Below are positions 43,486-52,617 of a DNA stretch of 61,866 nt, piece by piece. Every line of letters begins with the position of its first letter. Positions within the stretch are counted from its first letter, which is position 1. The notes beneath the pieces are model-generated. The model searched no databases, was not told where the DNA came from, and saw nothing but the letters and a program-made list of their open reading frames with translations. Where the stretch lies: positions 1-61,866 of the forward strand of contig CADBJW010000013.1 of assembly GCA_902795135.1 (NCBI GenBank), in the 5' to 3' direction. A program made the position numbers and the translations under genes. Origin of the DNA: an uncultured Eubacteriales bacterium (GTDB lineage: Bacteria > Bacillota > Clostridia > Peptostreptococcales > Anaerovoracaceae).

Positions 43486-44624
43486 TAGAAGACCTCCTTT
43501 CCGGCAGCGATTACAGTAAGTTCTGAGGATTCTTTGTTTCCGCCGACTTTGGCATCGGCATGAATGTGTACGTTTCGGTCAATGATTGCGTATTCCACGA
43601 CGGCGCCTTTTTCGATGGTGACGTTGTTCATGATCACGCAGTCTTTTACGAGAGCACCCTCTTCGATGATAATGTTACTGCCGAGTACCGAATCACAGAC
43701 TTCGCCGTCAATTTCATTTCCGGCGGCGCAATTGCAGTTGCTCATTTTCGCATGTTCCCCAAGATAGGTAGGCGGATGGAAGTCATGTCGGTAATAGATT
43801 CGCCAGCCATCGTCATTAAGCAAAAGCTCCGGTTCCTCTCCCAAAGTGTCCATGTTGGCACTCCAGTAAGACGAAAGGGTTCCGACGTCGCGCCAGTAGC
43901 CTTTGTAGAGATAGGCGTGCAGTTTTTCGCCTCCCGCCAGCATGGCCGGAATCACGTTTTTCCCGAAGTCGTTGTCCGATTCCGGATTCTGTTCATCCAT
44001 CTCCAGATACTTCATGAGTTTATCCGTCGTGAATACATAGACGCCCATGGAAGCGAGAGTGCTCTTTGGATGCTCCGGCTTTTCGGCAAATTCCGTGATC
44101 CTGCCGGTCTCATCGGTGCTCATAATCCCGAATCGGCTCGCTTCTTCAATCGGAACATCCATGACTGCAATGGTACAGTCCGCGCCATTGTCGATGTGCT
44201 CCTGCAGCATAATGTCATAATTCATCTTGTAGATATGGTCGCCGGAAAGAATGAGGATGTAATCGGGATCATAATTGGCAATGAACCTTTGGTTCTGATA
44301 GATTGCATTTGCGGTTCCCTTGAACCAGTCGCCGCCTTTGGACGCCTGATACGGAGGCAGTACGTGCAGCCCGCCGTAATTGAGATTCAGATCCCATGGA
44401 TCTCCGGTTCCCAGATAATCATTCAGTTCCAATGGCTGGTACTGTGTCAGTACGCCGACGGTATCGATGTTTGAATTGACGCAGTTTGAGAGAGAAAAAT
44501 CGATGATGCGATACCGTCCTCCAAAGGGAACGGCAGGCTTAGCGACGTTCTCTGTTAGGGGAGCCAGTCGCGACCCTTGTCCTCCAGCAAGAAGCATTGC
44601 AATACATTTTTTCTTTCTTGCCAT
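43485..44624 (-). CDS. glgC: Glucose-1-phosphate adenylyltransferase
   Basis: A 379-residue catalytic subunit making ADP-glucose from ATP and glucose-1-phosphate, the committed step of glycogen synthesis. The nucleotide loop [16 protein letters not shown] and the substrate motif [10 protein letters not shown] are intact, as are [10 protein letters not shown] and [18 protein letters not shown]-type sequence precedes the start. It lies 15 bases after glgB and overlaps glgD by one base. Allosteric control by glycolytic intermediates is usual for the family. Confidence 0.97.
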   Translation of the reverse strand: MARKKKCIAMLLAGGQGSRLAPLTENVAKPAVPFGGRYRIIDFSLSNCVNSNIDTVGVLTQYQPLELNDYLGTGDPWDLNLNYGGLHVLPPYQASKGGDWFKGTANAIYQNQRFIANYDPDYILILSGDHIYKMNYDIMLQEHIDNGADCTIAVMDVPIEEASRFGIMSTDETGRITEFAEKPEHPKSTLASMGVYVFTTDKLMKYLEMDEQNPESDNDFGKNVIPAMLAGGEKLHAYLYKGYWRDVGTLSSYWSANMDTLGEEPELLLNDDGWRIYYRHDFHPPTYLGEHAKMSNCNCAAGNEIDGEVCDSVLGSNIIIEEGALVKDCVIMNNVTIEKGAVVEYAIIDRNVHIHADAKVGGNKESSELTVIAAGKEVF

Positions 44625-44639
44625 AGTGAATACCTCCTT

Positions 44640-46547
44640 TTATTTTAGAATAATCCCTGAAAGTGCCGGCAGGGAAAGGACGATGTGATGATCGTACCCA
44701 TTCCAGCCGTCTGGTTTCGCTTGGTATGATAAAGCCCTTCGTTTGCCGCTGCCGCCAAAGGAAGCAGCATCGGTATCGAGCAGTGTTTGATAGACTTTTG
44801 CAGCAGGAACGCCGACTTTGTAATGGGTTAAGTCTTTGCCGGAAAGATTCAGGCACACAACGACCGGGTTTTTTCGTTTGCCTTTTGGATCCAGCTCGTA
44901 GCGCAGGAAGGTAATGACATTGTCATCGATGTTTCCGCCGTCGATCCACTGAAAACCTTCCGGCACATCATCGCCGCTCCACAACGCCGGAGTTTGCAGA
45001 TAAATGCGGTTGAGCGCACGCACAAATTCTCTGGTCTGGTAATGTTTGTCATAATCCAAAAGCAACCAATCCAGCTGCGCGTTTTCGTTCCACTCAATGA
45101 ATTGGGCAAATTCCGTTCCCATAAAGTTCAGCTTTTTCCCCGGATGGGTAAACATATAGATCAGGAAGGTCCGGAATCCATCGAATTTCCGGTCGTATTC
45201 TCCGGGCATTTTGTCAAGTAAGGATTTTTTGCCGTGAACCACTTCGTCGTGGGAAATCGGGAGAATGAAATTCTCGCTCCAGGCATAGTCAATAGAAAAG
45301 ATCAATTTACCGTGGATTCCTTTGCGGAACAGAGGATCCGTTTCGAAATATTCCAGTTCGTCGTTCATCCAGCCCATGTTCCACTTAAAGTTGAATCCAA
45401 GCCCTCCGTCATGGGGCGGCAGGGTGATGCCCGGCCAGGCCGTGGATTCTTCGGCAATGGTCATGACGCCCGGGAAGTTGGTCAACACGTCCTTGTTCAT
45501 TTGCTGCAGGAACTGGATGGCTTCTTTGTTATGTATGCCGCCGTCTTCGTTCGGCATCCATTCGCCGTCATTTCGCCCGTAGTTCAGATAGAGCATGGCG
45601 GCAACGGCGTCGACGCGCAGCCCGTCAACGTGGAACTGCTCGCAGTAATAGAATGCATTGGATACGAGGAAACTGATGACTTCCGGACGTCCGAAATCAA
45701 AGGCCAAGGTTCCCCAGCCTTTGTGTTCGGCCTTCCACGGGGCGGTATATTCATAAAGGGGCTGGCCATCAAAGGCAACCAGACCGTATTCGTCTTTAGG
45801 GAAGTGAGCCGGAACCCAGTCGATGATCACGCCAATGTTGTTTTGGTGTGCCAGATCGATGAGATACTTCAGATCTTCCGGCGTTCCGTAGCGGGCAGTC
45901 GGACTGTAGTAGCCGGTTACCTGATAGCCCCAGGATCCGTCGAAGGGATGCTCCATAATCGGTAGGAGTTCTATGTGTGTGTATCCCATGCCTTTGACAT
46001 AGTCGACCAAGGTATCCGCCGATTCCCGGTAAGTCAGAGGACGTCCGTCTTCATGACGCCGCCAGGATCCCAGATGGACCTCATAGATATTGATGGGTTC
46101 CTTATAAAAGTTTTTCTTCTTTCGTGCATCCATCCAGGAGCGGTCATTCCAAGAGAAGGGTTTCTTGAGGTCGTAAACGATGGACGCGCGCTGGCTGCCG
46201 GGAGTCGTGCTGTTTTCCGAGAAAAAAGCAAAAGGATCCGCTTTCCAAACGGTTCGTGTGATCCCATCCAAGTGGACGCTTGTGACAGCGAATTTGTACA
46301 GATCACCGGCCTTTGCATCCGGAATACAGACTTCCCAGATCTCAGAATCGTCTTCCAGTTGCTTCATGGGATTTGCAGAAACATTCCACTCGTTAAACGT
46401 TCCGACAACGGAAATGGATTTGGCACGTGGGGCCCAGACGCGAAACACCGTTTGCCCATCCATCCGATGCGCCCCGAGAAACTCATATGACCTGTAATTC
46501 GCACCGTGGTGGAACAGGTATTTGTGTTCGGAAATACTGTTTTTCAT
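44640..46547 (-). CDS. glgB: 1,4-alpha-glucan branching enzyme
   Basis: A 635-residue GH13 branching enzyme adding alpha-1,6 branches. An N-terminal CBM48 domain (ending near the RVWAPRAKSISVVG block) precedes the barrel. Catalytic residues are in GLRVDAVAAMLYLNY (Asp), TIAEESTAWPGI (Glu) and ILPISHDEVVHGKKS (Asp). It lacks the extra N-terminal module of E. coli GlgB, as usual in Firmicutes. It is the first gene of the operon. There is no Shine-Dalgarno, and the -10 hexamer ends only nine bases before the ATG, so the mRNA may be leaderless. Confidence 0.96.
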   Translation of the reverse strand: MKNSISEHKYLFHHGANYRSYEFLGAHRMDGQTVFRVWAPRAKSISVVGTFNEWNVSANPMKQLEDDSEIWEVCIPDAKAGDLYKFAVTSVHLDGITRTVWKADPFAFFSENSTTPGSQRASIVYDLKKPFSWNDRSWMDARKKKNFYKEPINIYEVHLGSWRRHEDGRPLTYRESADTLVDYVKGMGYTHIELLPIMEHPFDGSWGYQVTGYYSPTARYGTPEDLKYLIDLAHQNNIGVIIDWVPAHFPKDEYGLVAFDGQPLYEYTAPWKAEHKGWGTLAFDFGRPEVISFLVSNAFYYCEQFHVDGLRVDAVAAMLYLNYGRNDGEWMPNEDGGIHNKEAIQFLQQMNKDVLTNFPGVMTIAEESTAWPGITLPPHDGGLGFNFKWNMGWMNDELEYFETDPLFRKGIHGKLIFSIDYAWSENFILPISHDEVVHGKKSLLDKMPGEYDRKFDGFRTFLIYMFTHPGKKLNFMGTEFAQFIEWNENAQLDWLLLDYDKHYQTREFVRALNRIYLQTPALWSGDDVPEGFQWIDGGNIDDNVITFLRYELDPKGKRKNPVVVCLNLSGKDLTHYKVGVPAAKVYQTLLDTDAASFGGSGKRRALSYQAKPDGWNGYDHHIVLSLPALSGIILK

Positions 46548-46556
46548 AATACGTTA

Positions 46557-46565
46557 ATTATAACA
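46557..46565 (-). promoter_or_regulatory. glgBCD operon promoter, extended -10
   Basis: On the minus strand TGTTATAAT is followed by nine bases and then the glgB ATG. The -35 candidate TTCTTA (46585-46580) is weak. Confidence 0.6.
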
Positions 46566-46646
46566 TATCGGACTTCTAATAAGAAGCATTACCATGACGT
46601 CAGGTGAGGCAGCAACGAGGATCGGTATCATCGATGGAGGGTGATT

Positions 46647-46703
46647 GAAAATGAAAGAAGATGACCGAAAATGATTGACTTTGACCAACATTGGTAGCAT
46701 AAT
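46647..46703 (+). promoter_or_regulatory. Promoter and repeat operator of the DeoR-type gene
   Basis: TTGACT (46675-46680) and CATAAT (46698-46703) are 17 bases apart. Just upstream GAAAATGA occurs twice (46647-46654 and 46667-46674), exactly 20 bases or two helical turns apart. This could be a binding site for the DeoR-type protein and might also affect the divergent glgB promoter. Confidence 0.55.
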
Positions 46704-46755
46704 GAATGTGATATTGGAAGAATAGGAAGCAGAAGCACTGGATGCGGGGGATAAA

Positions 46756-47529
46756 ATGCTTCAATATGAACGGTTTGAAAAAATCATAGATACATTGCGC
46801 AAGCAGCCATCAGTCAGAGTCGTGGACCTGGTGCCGATTCTTGATGCCAGCGAATCAACGATCCGCAGAGATATTGCTGAACTGGATAAAGAAGGACGAC
46901 TCAAAAAAGTCTTTGGAGGTGCGATTGCCATCGATGCCGATGAGGATCCCCAGGCACGCAAAGTCAATGTCCAGCGTAGCGATGTAAATGCAAAGGCCAA
47001 GACGCGCACGGATGAGAAAATGATCGTTGCAGCGTATGCGGCGACGCTCATTGAAAAGGGGGATCTGGTCTATATCGATGCGGGGACGACAACGGGAAGC
47101 ATGATCGAGCATATCGACTGTTACGATGCAACCTATGTTACCAATGGGGCGCGACATGCGATCGAGCTTGCGGCGCGGGGATTCCGGACCTATCTGTTAT
47201 CCGGTCAGGTGAAAGCCTCTACGGAAGCAATCATTGGTTACGATGCCGCAGACAGTCTGCGCAAGTATCACTTTAACAAGTGTTTTATTGGAACCGATGG
47301 CGTTGACCAGGAGAACGGTCTGTCTACCTCGGACATCGAAGAGTCCATGGTAAAGACAGAGGCGATCAAACGATCCGAAAAGGTGTACATTCTGGCAGAC
47401 AGCAGCAAGTTTGGACTCGTTGCCTCAGTCACCTTTGCCGGATTGGAAGCGGGAACGATCATCACGGATCGCATCCCCGATCAAAGCTATCAAGCCCATG
47501 GGAACATCATAGAACTAAAGAGACAATAA
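46756..47529 (+). CDS. DeoR/GlpR family transcriptional regulator
   Basis: A 257-residue regulator. The N-terminal helix-turn-helix includes the DeoR signature [19 protein letters not shown] (about residues 31-49). The C-terminal DeoRC sugar-phosphate-binding domain shows [15 protein letters not shown] and [16 protein letters not shown]. Members usually repress sugar-use operons and respond to a phosphorylated sugar. It lies between the divergent glgBCD-GH13-pgm operon and gap-glgA-glgP-pyk, so it is the likely local controller of glycogen and glycolytic genes (inference). Confidence 0.9.
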   Translation: MLQYERFEKIIDTLRKQPSVRVVDLVPILDASESTIRRDIAELDKEGRLKKVFGGAIAIDADEDPQARKVNVQRSDVNAKAKTRTDEKMIVAAYAATLIEKGDLVYIDAGTTTGSMIEHIDCYDATYVTNGARHAIELAARGFRTYLLSGQVKASTEAIIGYDAADSLRKYHFNKCFIGTDGVDQENGLSTSDIEESMVKTEAIKRSEKVYILADSSKFGLVASVTFAGLEAGTIITDRIPDQSYQAHGNIIELKRQ

Positions 47530-47538
47530 TGAGCCAAA

Positions 47539-47581
47539 ATGTGTCAATAGGGACGATTCTTTTTGACACATCGGCGCATCA
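47539..47581. repeat. REP-like palindrome forming the gap promoter
   Basis: ATGTGTCAA (47539-47547) and TTGACACAT (47573-47581) are perfect inverted repeats around a 25-base centre containing AGGGACGATTC. I recall very similar GTGTCAA-AGGGACGGTTC-TTGACAC elements repeated in clostridial genomes, often linked to REP-associated transposases. Only one copy occurs here. The right arm supplies the -35 of the next promoter. Confidence 0.55.
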
Positions 47582-47601
47582 CATATATAAGTGTAAGGGT
47601 A
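47573..47601 (+). promoter_or_regulatory. Promoter of gap-glgA-glgP-pyk
   Basis: TTGACA and TATAAG are separated by exactly 17 bases, one of the best matches to the sigma-A consensus in the window. The leader is only about eight bases, but AGGAGG (47601-47606) still lies between the -10 and ATG 47616. Either the true start point is slightly different or the ribosome site sits at the extreme 5' end. Confidence 0.6.
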
Positions 47602-47615
47602 GGAGGAACAATACT

Positions 47616-48635
47616 ATGACAAAAATTGCAATCAATGGATTTGGAAGAATTGGACGTTTGGCTTTCAGACAGGTTTTTGAGGATCCGGAATGTGAAGTCG
47701 TCGCGATCAACGACCTGACCAGTCCGGCTATGCTGGCCCATCTGCTGAAGTATGACAGCGTACAGGGAAGATATGCAGACGCCCATGAAGTTACCAACGA
47801 TGACAGCTCCATCACCGTGGATGGAAAGAAGATTCCGATCTTCAGTGAAGCGGAAGCCGCCAAGCTCCCATGGGGAGACTACGATGTGGACATCGTACTG
47901 GAATGTACCGGATTCTATACGTCCAAAGAAAAATCACAGGCTCACATTGACGCCGGAGCGAAGAAGGTTCTGATCTCTGCGCCTGCAGGCAACGACCTTC
48001 CAACGATCGTATACGGTGTAAACCATGAGACGTTGACCAAGGATGACAATATTGTATCCGGCGCGTCCTGTACGACAAATTGCCTGGCTCCGATGGCGAA
48101 GGTGCTCGCAGGATATCGGGAAGTGAGAACCGGATTTATGACTACGATTCACGCCTATACAGGGGATCAGATGCTGCTGGACGGACCGCACAGAAAAGGC
48201 GACCTCAGACGTGCCAGAGCAGGTGCGATCAACATCGTTCCGAACTCCACCGGTGCAGCAAAGGCAATCGGACTGGTTATTCCGGAACTGGATGGCAAAC
48301 TGATTGGATCTGCACAGAGAGTGCCGGTTCCATCCGGATCCATCACGATTCTGGACGCAACTCTGAAAGATGAAACCGACTCCGTTAGCGTGGAAGGAAT
48401 CAACGCAGCAATGAAGGCAGCTGCTTCAGAATCTTTTGGATACACGGAAGAAGAACTGGTTTCCAGCGACATTATCGGAATCAGCTATGGATCCCTCTTT
48501 GATGCGACACAGACACTGGCAGAAAAGTGTGGAACCCATATATTTGAAGTGCGTATTGTTGCATGGTATGATAACGAAATGAGTTACGTACATCAGCTGA
48601 TCCGTACGATGAAACATCTCGGAACACTGGTATAG
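47616..48635 (+). CDS. gap: Glyceraldehyde-3-phosphate dehydrogenase, type I
   Basis: A 339-residue glycolytic enzyme. The Rossmann NAD site is [14 protein letters not shown] (residues 6-19), the catalytic cysteine lies in [12 protein letters not shown] (about residue 153), and the C-terminal domain ends in [20 protein letters not shown] 47616 has AGGAGG nine bases upstream. It is grouped with pyk and glycogen genes, an unusual setting: gap is more often in a cggR-gap-pgk-tpi operon in Firmicutes, and neither cggR nor pgk is here. Confidence 0.97.
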   Translation: MTKIAINGFGRIGRLAFRQVFEDPECEVVAINDLTSPAMLAHLLKYDSVQGRYADAHEVTNDDSSITVDGKKIPIFSEAEAAKLPWGDYDVDIVLECTGFYTSKEKSQAHIDAGAKKVLISAPAGNDLPTIVYGVNHETLTKDDNIVSGASCTTNCLAPMAKVLAGYREVRTGFMTTIHAYTGDQMLLDGPHRKGDLRRARAGAINIVPNSTGAAKAIGLVIPELDGKLIGSAQRVPVPSGSITILDATLKDETDSVSVEGINAAMKAAASESFGYTEEELVSSDIIGISYGSLFDATQTLAEKCGTHIFEVRIVAWYDNEMSYVHQLIRTMKHLGTLV

Positions 48636-48671
48636 GATATTTACAGAAATGTTTAAGTATAGGAATCAATT

Positions 48672-50102
48672 ATGGTAAGTCAAAAGAAAAAGATCAAAGT
48701 GCTCTTTGCGTCTCCGGAGGTCATGCCTTTCGGAGGCACAGGAGGACTGGGGGAAGTGGCAGGATCCCTTCCCAAAGAGGTCAATCGGTTAAAAGGATCC
48801 AAGGTTGAGTGCCGCGTGATCATGCCTTTGTACGAGTCTGTCAAAGAGGAATACCGCAGCAAGATGAAATTTCTCGGTCACACCGAAATCCCGGTTGCCT
48901 GGAGAAGCCAGTACATGGGGATTTTTGAACTGAAGCGGGACGGCGTGGTCTATTACTTTGTTGACAACGAGTATTACTTTAAGCGGGACCGTCTGTATGG
49001 GTTCTTTGATGATTGTGAGCGGTTCAGTTTTTTCAGCCGGGCGGTTTTGGAAAGCTCCCTGATCACAGGATTCGAACCGGATATTATTCACGCCAATGAC
49101 TGGCAGACCGCACTGTCGACGGTATTTGCAAAAACCGTTTACGCCAGCAAAGGCATCAAAACCGTTTTTACGGTGCACAATGTTGAGTACCAGGGAAGAT
49201 ATGGTGTGCAGGTGCTGAAAGATTGCATTGGACTTGACCCTTACGACAACCATTACCTGCGCATGGGAGAGGATGTCAACCTGATGAAGGGCGCCATCGA
49301 ACTGACGGATCGTTTTACGACCGTAAGCCCAACCTATGCCCGGGAATTGACCGAACCAATCAGTGCCTTTGGTCTGGACGGAATCATCCGCAACAATGAG
49401 CATAAACTGGTGGGCATTCTGAACGGAATCGATACGGTAACCTATGACCCTCAGACGGATCCATCCATTGAGGCAGCTTACACTGCCGAGAAACTGCAGG
49501 GAAAGAAACGCTGCAAACGCGCACTGCAAAGGTCTTTGGGACTTGCCGAGAGCGATGCACCGATGCTGACCATGATTTCCAGACTTGTTGCTCCAAAAGG
49601 CATCGACATTATTGAAGAAATGCTGGATGATCTGTTGTATAACCATGATCTGCAGTTTGTCATGCTGGGCACAGGGGATGAACGCTATGAGACCTTCTTC
49701 CGGCAGCTGCAATACCGCCATCCGGATCAGGTGCGTTCTCTGATTGAATTCAGTACGGCAGGGGCACACCGAATCTATGCAGGCGGGGATATGCTTTTGA
49801 TGCCATCGAGAAGCGAAGCCTGCGGACTGGCACAGATGATTGCCTGCCGGTATGGCAATGTACCGATCGTACGACTTACCGGAGGATTGGCAGACTCCAT
49901 CCAGGAGTGGAACGGCAAAGAAGGAAACGGCTTTACCTTCTATGATTACAATGGCACGGAGCTAGCCTATGCGGTGCAGCGCGCCATGGATCTTTACAGT
50001 CACAAAATCAAGTGGCGTACTTTGGTAAGGCACATTCTGGATGAGGATTTCACCTGGGCCAGATCGGCAAAAGAATACCATAAACTTTATACAGAACTGT
50101 AA
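48672..50102 (+). CDS. glgA: Glycogen synthase (GT5, ADP-glucose)
   Basis: A 476-residue GT-B glycosyltransferase elongating glycogen with ADP-glucose. The N-terminal FASPEVMPFGGTGGLGEVAGSLP aligns with the usual KTGGLADV loop; here the Lys of KTGG is replaced by Gly-Thr (GGTGGL), a change at a substrate-contacting site. Other blocks are IIHANDWQTAL, VFTVHNVEYQG, and MPSRSEACGLAQMIACRYGN in the C-terminal domain. TAGGA precedes ATG 48672. It sits between gap and glgP in the same transcript. Confidence 0.93.
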   Translation: MVSQKKKIKVLFASPEVMPFGGTGGLGEVAGSLPKEVNRLKGSKVECRVIMPLYESVKEEYRSKMKFLGHTEIPVAWRSQYMGIFELKRDGVVYYFVDNEYYFKRDRLYGFFDDCERFSFFSRAVLESSLITGFEPDIIHANDWQTALSTVFAKTVYASKGIKTVFTVHNVEYQGRYGVQVLKDCIGLDPYDNHYLRMGEDVNLMKGAIELTDRFTTVSPTYARELTEPISAFGLDGIIRNNEHKLVGILNGIDTVTYDPQTDPSIEAAYTAEKLQGKKRCKRALQRSLGLAESDAPMLTMISRLVAPKGIDIIEEMLDDLLYNHDLQFVMLGTGDERYETFFRQLQYRHPDQVRSLIEFSTAGAHRIYAGGDMLLMPSRSEACGLAQMIACRYGNVPIVRLTGGLADSIQEWNGKEGNGFTFYDYNGTELAYAVQRAMDLYSHKIKWRTLVRHILDEDFTWARSAKEYHKLYTEL

Positions 50103-50151
50103 GACCTGTAACAGGTTATAACCAACGAAAGTAACAAAAAGTAGTAATAGA

Positions 50152-52581
50152 ATGGAAAACAAAGAACAATTTATCAATGAAATCAACGATTACCTGGAGG
50201 ACCGGCTGTACACGACCTTTGAACAGGCAACGCCGGAGCAGATTTACAAGGCTCTGGCCCGTGTCGTCAACAACCAGCTCCAGGATCGGTATGTAGAGTT
50301 CAAAAGAAAGAAAAATAAAATTGAAAAGGGAACGTCCGGTAAGAAAAAAATCTACTATATTTGCATGGAGTTTCTGGTCGGACAATCTCTGAAAAATGCC
50401 CTTTATTGCCTGCGTGAAATGCATGTCGTCAGGGAACTGGTCGAAAGCAGAGGCCTTACCATGGATGACATTTTTGAATGTGAACCGGATGCCGGTCTGG
50501 GCAATGGAGGATTGGGAAGACTGGCGGCTTGTTTCCTGTCCGCATTGGCGACGGGAAACTACGATGCGACAGGGTTTTCCCTGCGTTATGAGTACGGACT
50601 TTTCAAACAAAAAATCGAAGACGGCTGGCAAGTGGAATTGCCGGATAACTGGATTCCGGGAGGTGGCGTCTGGCTGAACAAAAAAGACGACGATCCATTC
50701 CTGGTGAATTTTTACGGCAGCTATCATGAGTGGTGGGACGAGACAGGATTCCATTTTTCCCTGGAAGAGCCCCAGACCGTAAAAGCCATTCCATATGATA
50801 TGTACATCCCGGGCGCTGGCAACGATGCCGTGGAGAAGCTGCGGCTCTGGCGTGCCATTGACGGGGAAGGTTTTGATATGGAAAGCTTCAACAGCGGTGA
50901 TTTTACAAAGGCTGCGCAGAGAAATAACCGGGCAGAGGCGATCACGAAGGTTCTGTATCCGCCGGATAATATCGAAGAAGGGAAAGAACTGCGGCTGAAG
51001 CAGCAATACTTCATGGTTTCGGCATCCTGTCAGAATATTATCCGCGACCATATGCAGCTCTATGGGACCCTTGACAATTTCCATCTGAAAAATGTGATCC
51101 ATATCAACGACACGCATCCGGCTCTTTGCATTCCGGAACTCATGCGGATCTTTATGGATGAGTATGGTTGTTCCTGGGATTACGCATGGGAACGCGTGAC
51201 GAGAACGGTTTCGTATACGAACCATACGGTTCTCGCGGAAGCTTTGGAAAAGTGGAAAACGTCACAGATGCAGGCCATGGTGCCGAGAGTCTTTTCGATT
51301 ATTTCGGAAATCGATCGCAGATTCCGCGAATATATGTATGCAAAATTCCCGGGGGATCATGGGAAAGTCAATTACACTGCAGTGCTGGGAAACGGACAGG
51401 TCCGTATGGCCAACCTGTCGGTCATCGGATCCCATAAAGTCAATGGGGTCTCGGAGCTTCACTCACAAATCCTAAAAGATGACCTGTTCCATGATTTCTT
51501 CCTGGCTGAACCGGACAAATTCACCAATGTTACCAATGGCATCGCCTATCGACGATGGCTATGCCAATCCAATCCGAAGCTGGCTCAGCTCATCGATGAT
51601 TGCATTGGAACCGAATACCGCAGAGATGACCGCAGGCTGGAAGACTTCTTCCGCTTCCGGCAGGATCCGCTGGTTTGCGAACGGTTAGAAAAGATCAAAC
51701 GCGATAACAAAGCCCGGTTTGCAGATAAAGTCAAAAAGACTTCCGGACAGGAAATCGACCCGGATTCCATATTTATCGTGCAGGCGAAACGGCTTCACGA
51801 ATACAAACGGCAGCTGATGAACGCCCTGCGGATCATCAGCAGGTATCAGATGCTGCAGGACAATCCGGATATGGACATGAGACCGGAGACCTACTTGTTT
51901 GCAGCGAAAGCAGCGCCAAGCTATTTCCTGGCAAAGAGAATCATCCAGCTGATCTGCAAGCTCAGCGAAGAAATTGAACGGGACCCGAAGATCTCATCGA
52001 AACTTCGGGTGGTATTCCTGGAAAACTACAGCGTCTCCATGGCGGAGGCTCTGATGCCGGCAACAGAAATTTCCGAACAGATTTCTCTGGCCGGAAAAGA
52101 AGCCAGCGGAACCGGAAACATGAAGATGATGATCAACGGCGCCGTGACGATCGGAACACTGGATGGAGCAAACGTTGAAATCCGCCAGGCGGTCGGTCCG
52201 GACAGCATATTCATCTTTGGTAAGAAAGAACAGGAAGTTCGGGACGCGCTGCAGCAAGGCTACAACGCATACGAAATCTATGAACAGAATCCGGTTCTGA
52301 AGCGGGCGGTAGATGCCCTCGAAAAGGGATTTGCCGGTAAGAGCTTTGAAGGGCTGAAGGACTATTTGCTGAAGCCTTCTTACAGCATTGCAGATCCATA
52401 TATGTGTCTGCTGGACTTTGAGGATTACTGCAGAGCCCACGATGACATCCAGGCCGCGTATGAAGACCGGAACCGGTGGAACACCATGTCCATCGAAAAC
52501 ATCGCAAAGGCCGCCAGATTCGCAGCAGACCGCAGCATCCGTGATTATGCGGACCGGATCTGGAACACGACGACAATATAA
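50152..52581 (+). CDS. glgP: Glycogen/maltodextrin phosphorylase
   Basis: An 809-residue PLP enzyme that releases glucose-1-phosphate from glycogen. The PLP lysine block GTGNMKMMINGAVTIGTLDG is present, and earlier LGNGGLGRLAACFLSALA and INDTHPALCIPELMR confirm the family. Length is normal. No clear ribosome site precedes ATG 50152, although the 49-base gap after glgA has no terminator, so it is still in the operon. Together with malQ, the GH13 enzyme and pgcA it forms the breakdown branch. Confidence 0.97.
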   Translation: MENKEQFINEINDYLEDRLYTTFEQATPEQIYKALARVVNNQLQDRYVEFKRKKNKIEKGTSGKKKIYYICMEFLVGQSLKNALYCLREMHVVRELVESRGLTMDDIFECEPDAGLGNGGLGRLAACFLSALATGNYDATGFSLRYEYGLFKQKIEDGWQVELPDNWIPGGGVWLNKKDDDPFLVNFYGSYHEWWDETGFHFSLEEPQTVKAIPYDMYIPGAGNDAVEKLRLWRAIDGEGFDMESFNSGDFTKAAQRNNRAEAITKVLYPPDNIEEGKELRLKQQYFMVSASCQNIIRDHMQLYGTLDNFHLKNVIHINDTHPALCIPELMRIFMDEYGCSWDYAWERVTRTVSYTNHTVLAEALEKWKTSQMQAMVPRVFSIISEIDRRFREYMYAKFPGDHGKVNYTAVLGNGQVRMANLSVIGSHKVNGVSELHSQILKDDLFHDFFLAEPDKFTNVTNGIAYRRWLCQSNPKLAQLIDDCIGTEYRRDDRRLEDFFRFRQDPLVCERLEKIKRDNKARFADKVKKTSGQEIDPDSIFIVQAKRLHEYKRQLMNALRIISRYQMLQDNPDMDMRPETYLFAAKAAPSYFLAKRIIQLICKLSEEIERDPKISSKLRVVFLENYSVSMAEALMPATEISEQISLAGKEASGTGNMKMMINGAVTIGTLDGANVEIRQAVGPDSIFIFGKKEQEVRDALQQGYNAYEIYEQNPVLKRAVDALEKGFAGKSFEGLKDYLLKPSYSIADPYMCLLDFEDYCRAHDDIQAAYEDRNRWNTMSIENIAKAARFAADRSIRDYADRIWNTTTI

Positions 52582-52617
52582 AACCAAACCACAACCGCTG
52601 ATTGTGAGGTATTGTAT

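Noticed and set aside
47537-47583. CggR operator upstream of gap
   Set aside because: The AGGGAC and TGTC pieces superficially resemble CggR half-sites, but the spacing does not match the tandem CGGGAC-N6-TGTC pattern and no cggR gene is present. The palindrome fits a REP-like element better.
48789-49769. 326-codon open frame opposite glgA
   Set aside because: Shadow of a conserved glycogen synthase. The translation is low-similarity and rich in His/Phe/Gln as antisense shadows are, with no start signal.
50116-51225. 369-codon open frame opposite glgP
   Set aside because: Antisense shadow of a conserved phosphorylase with no supporting signals.
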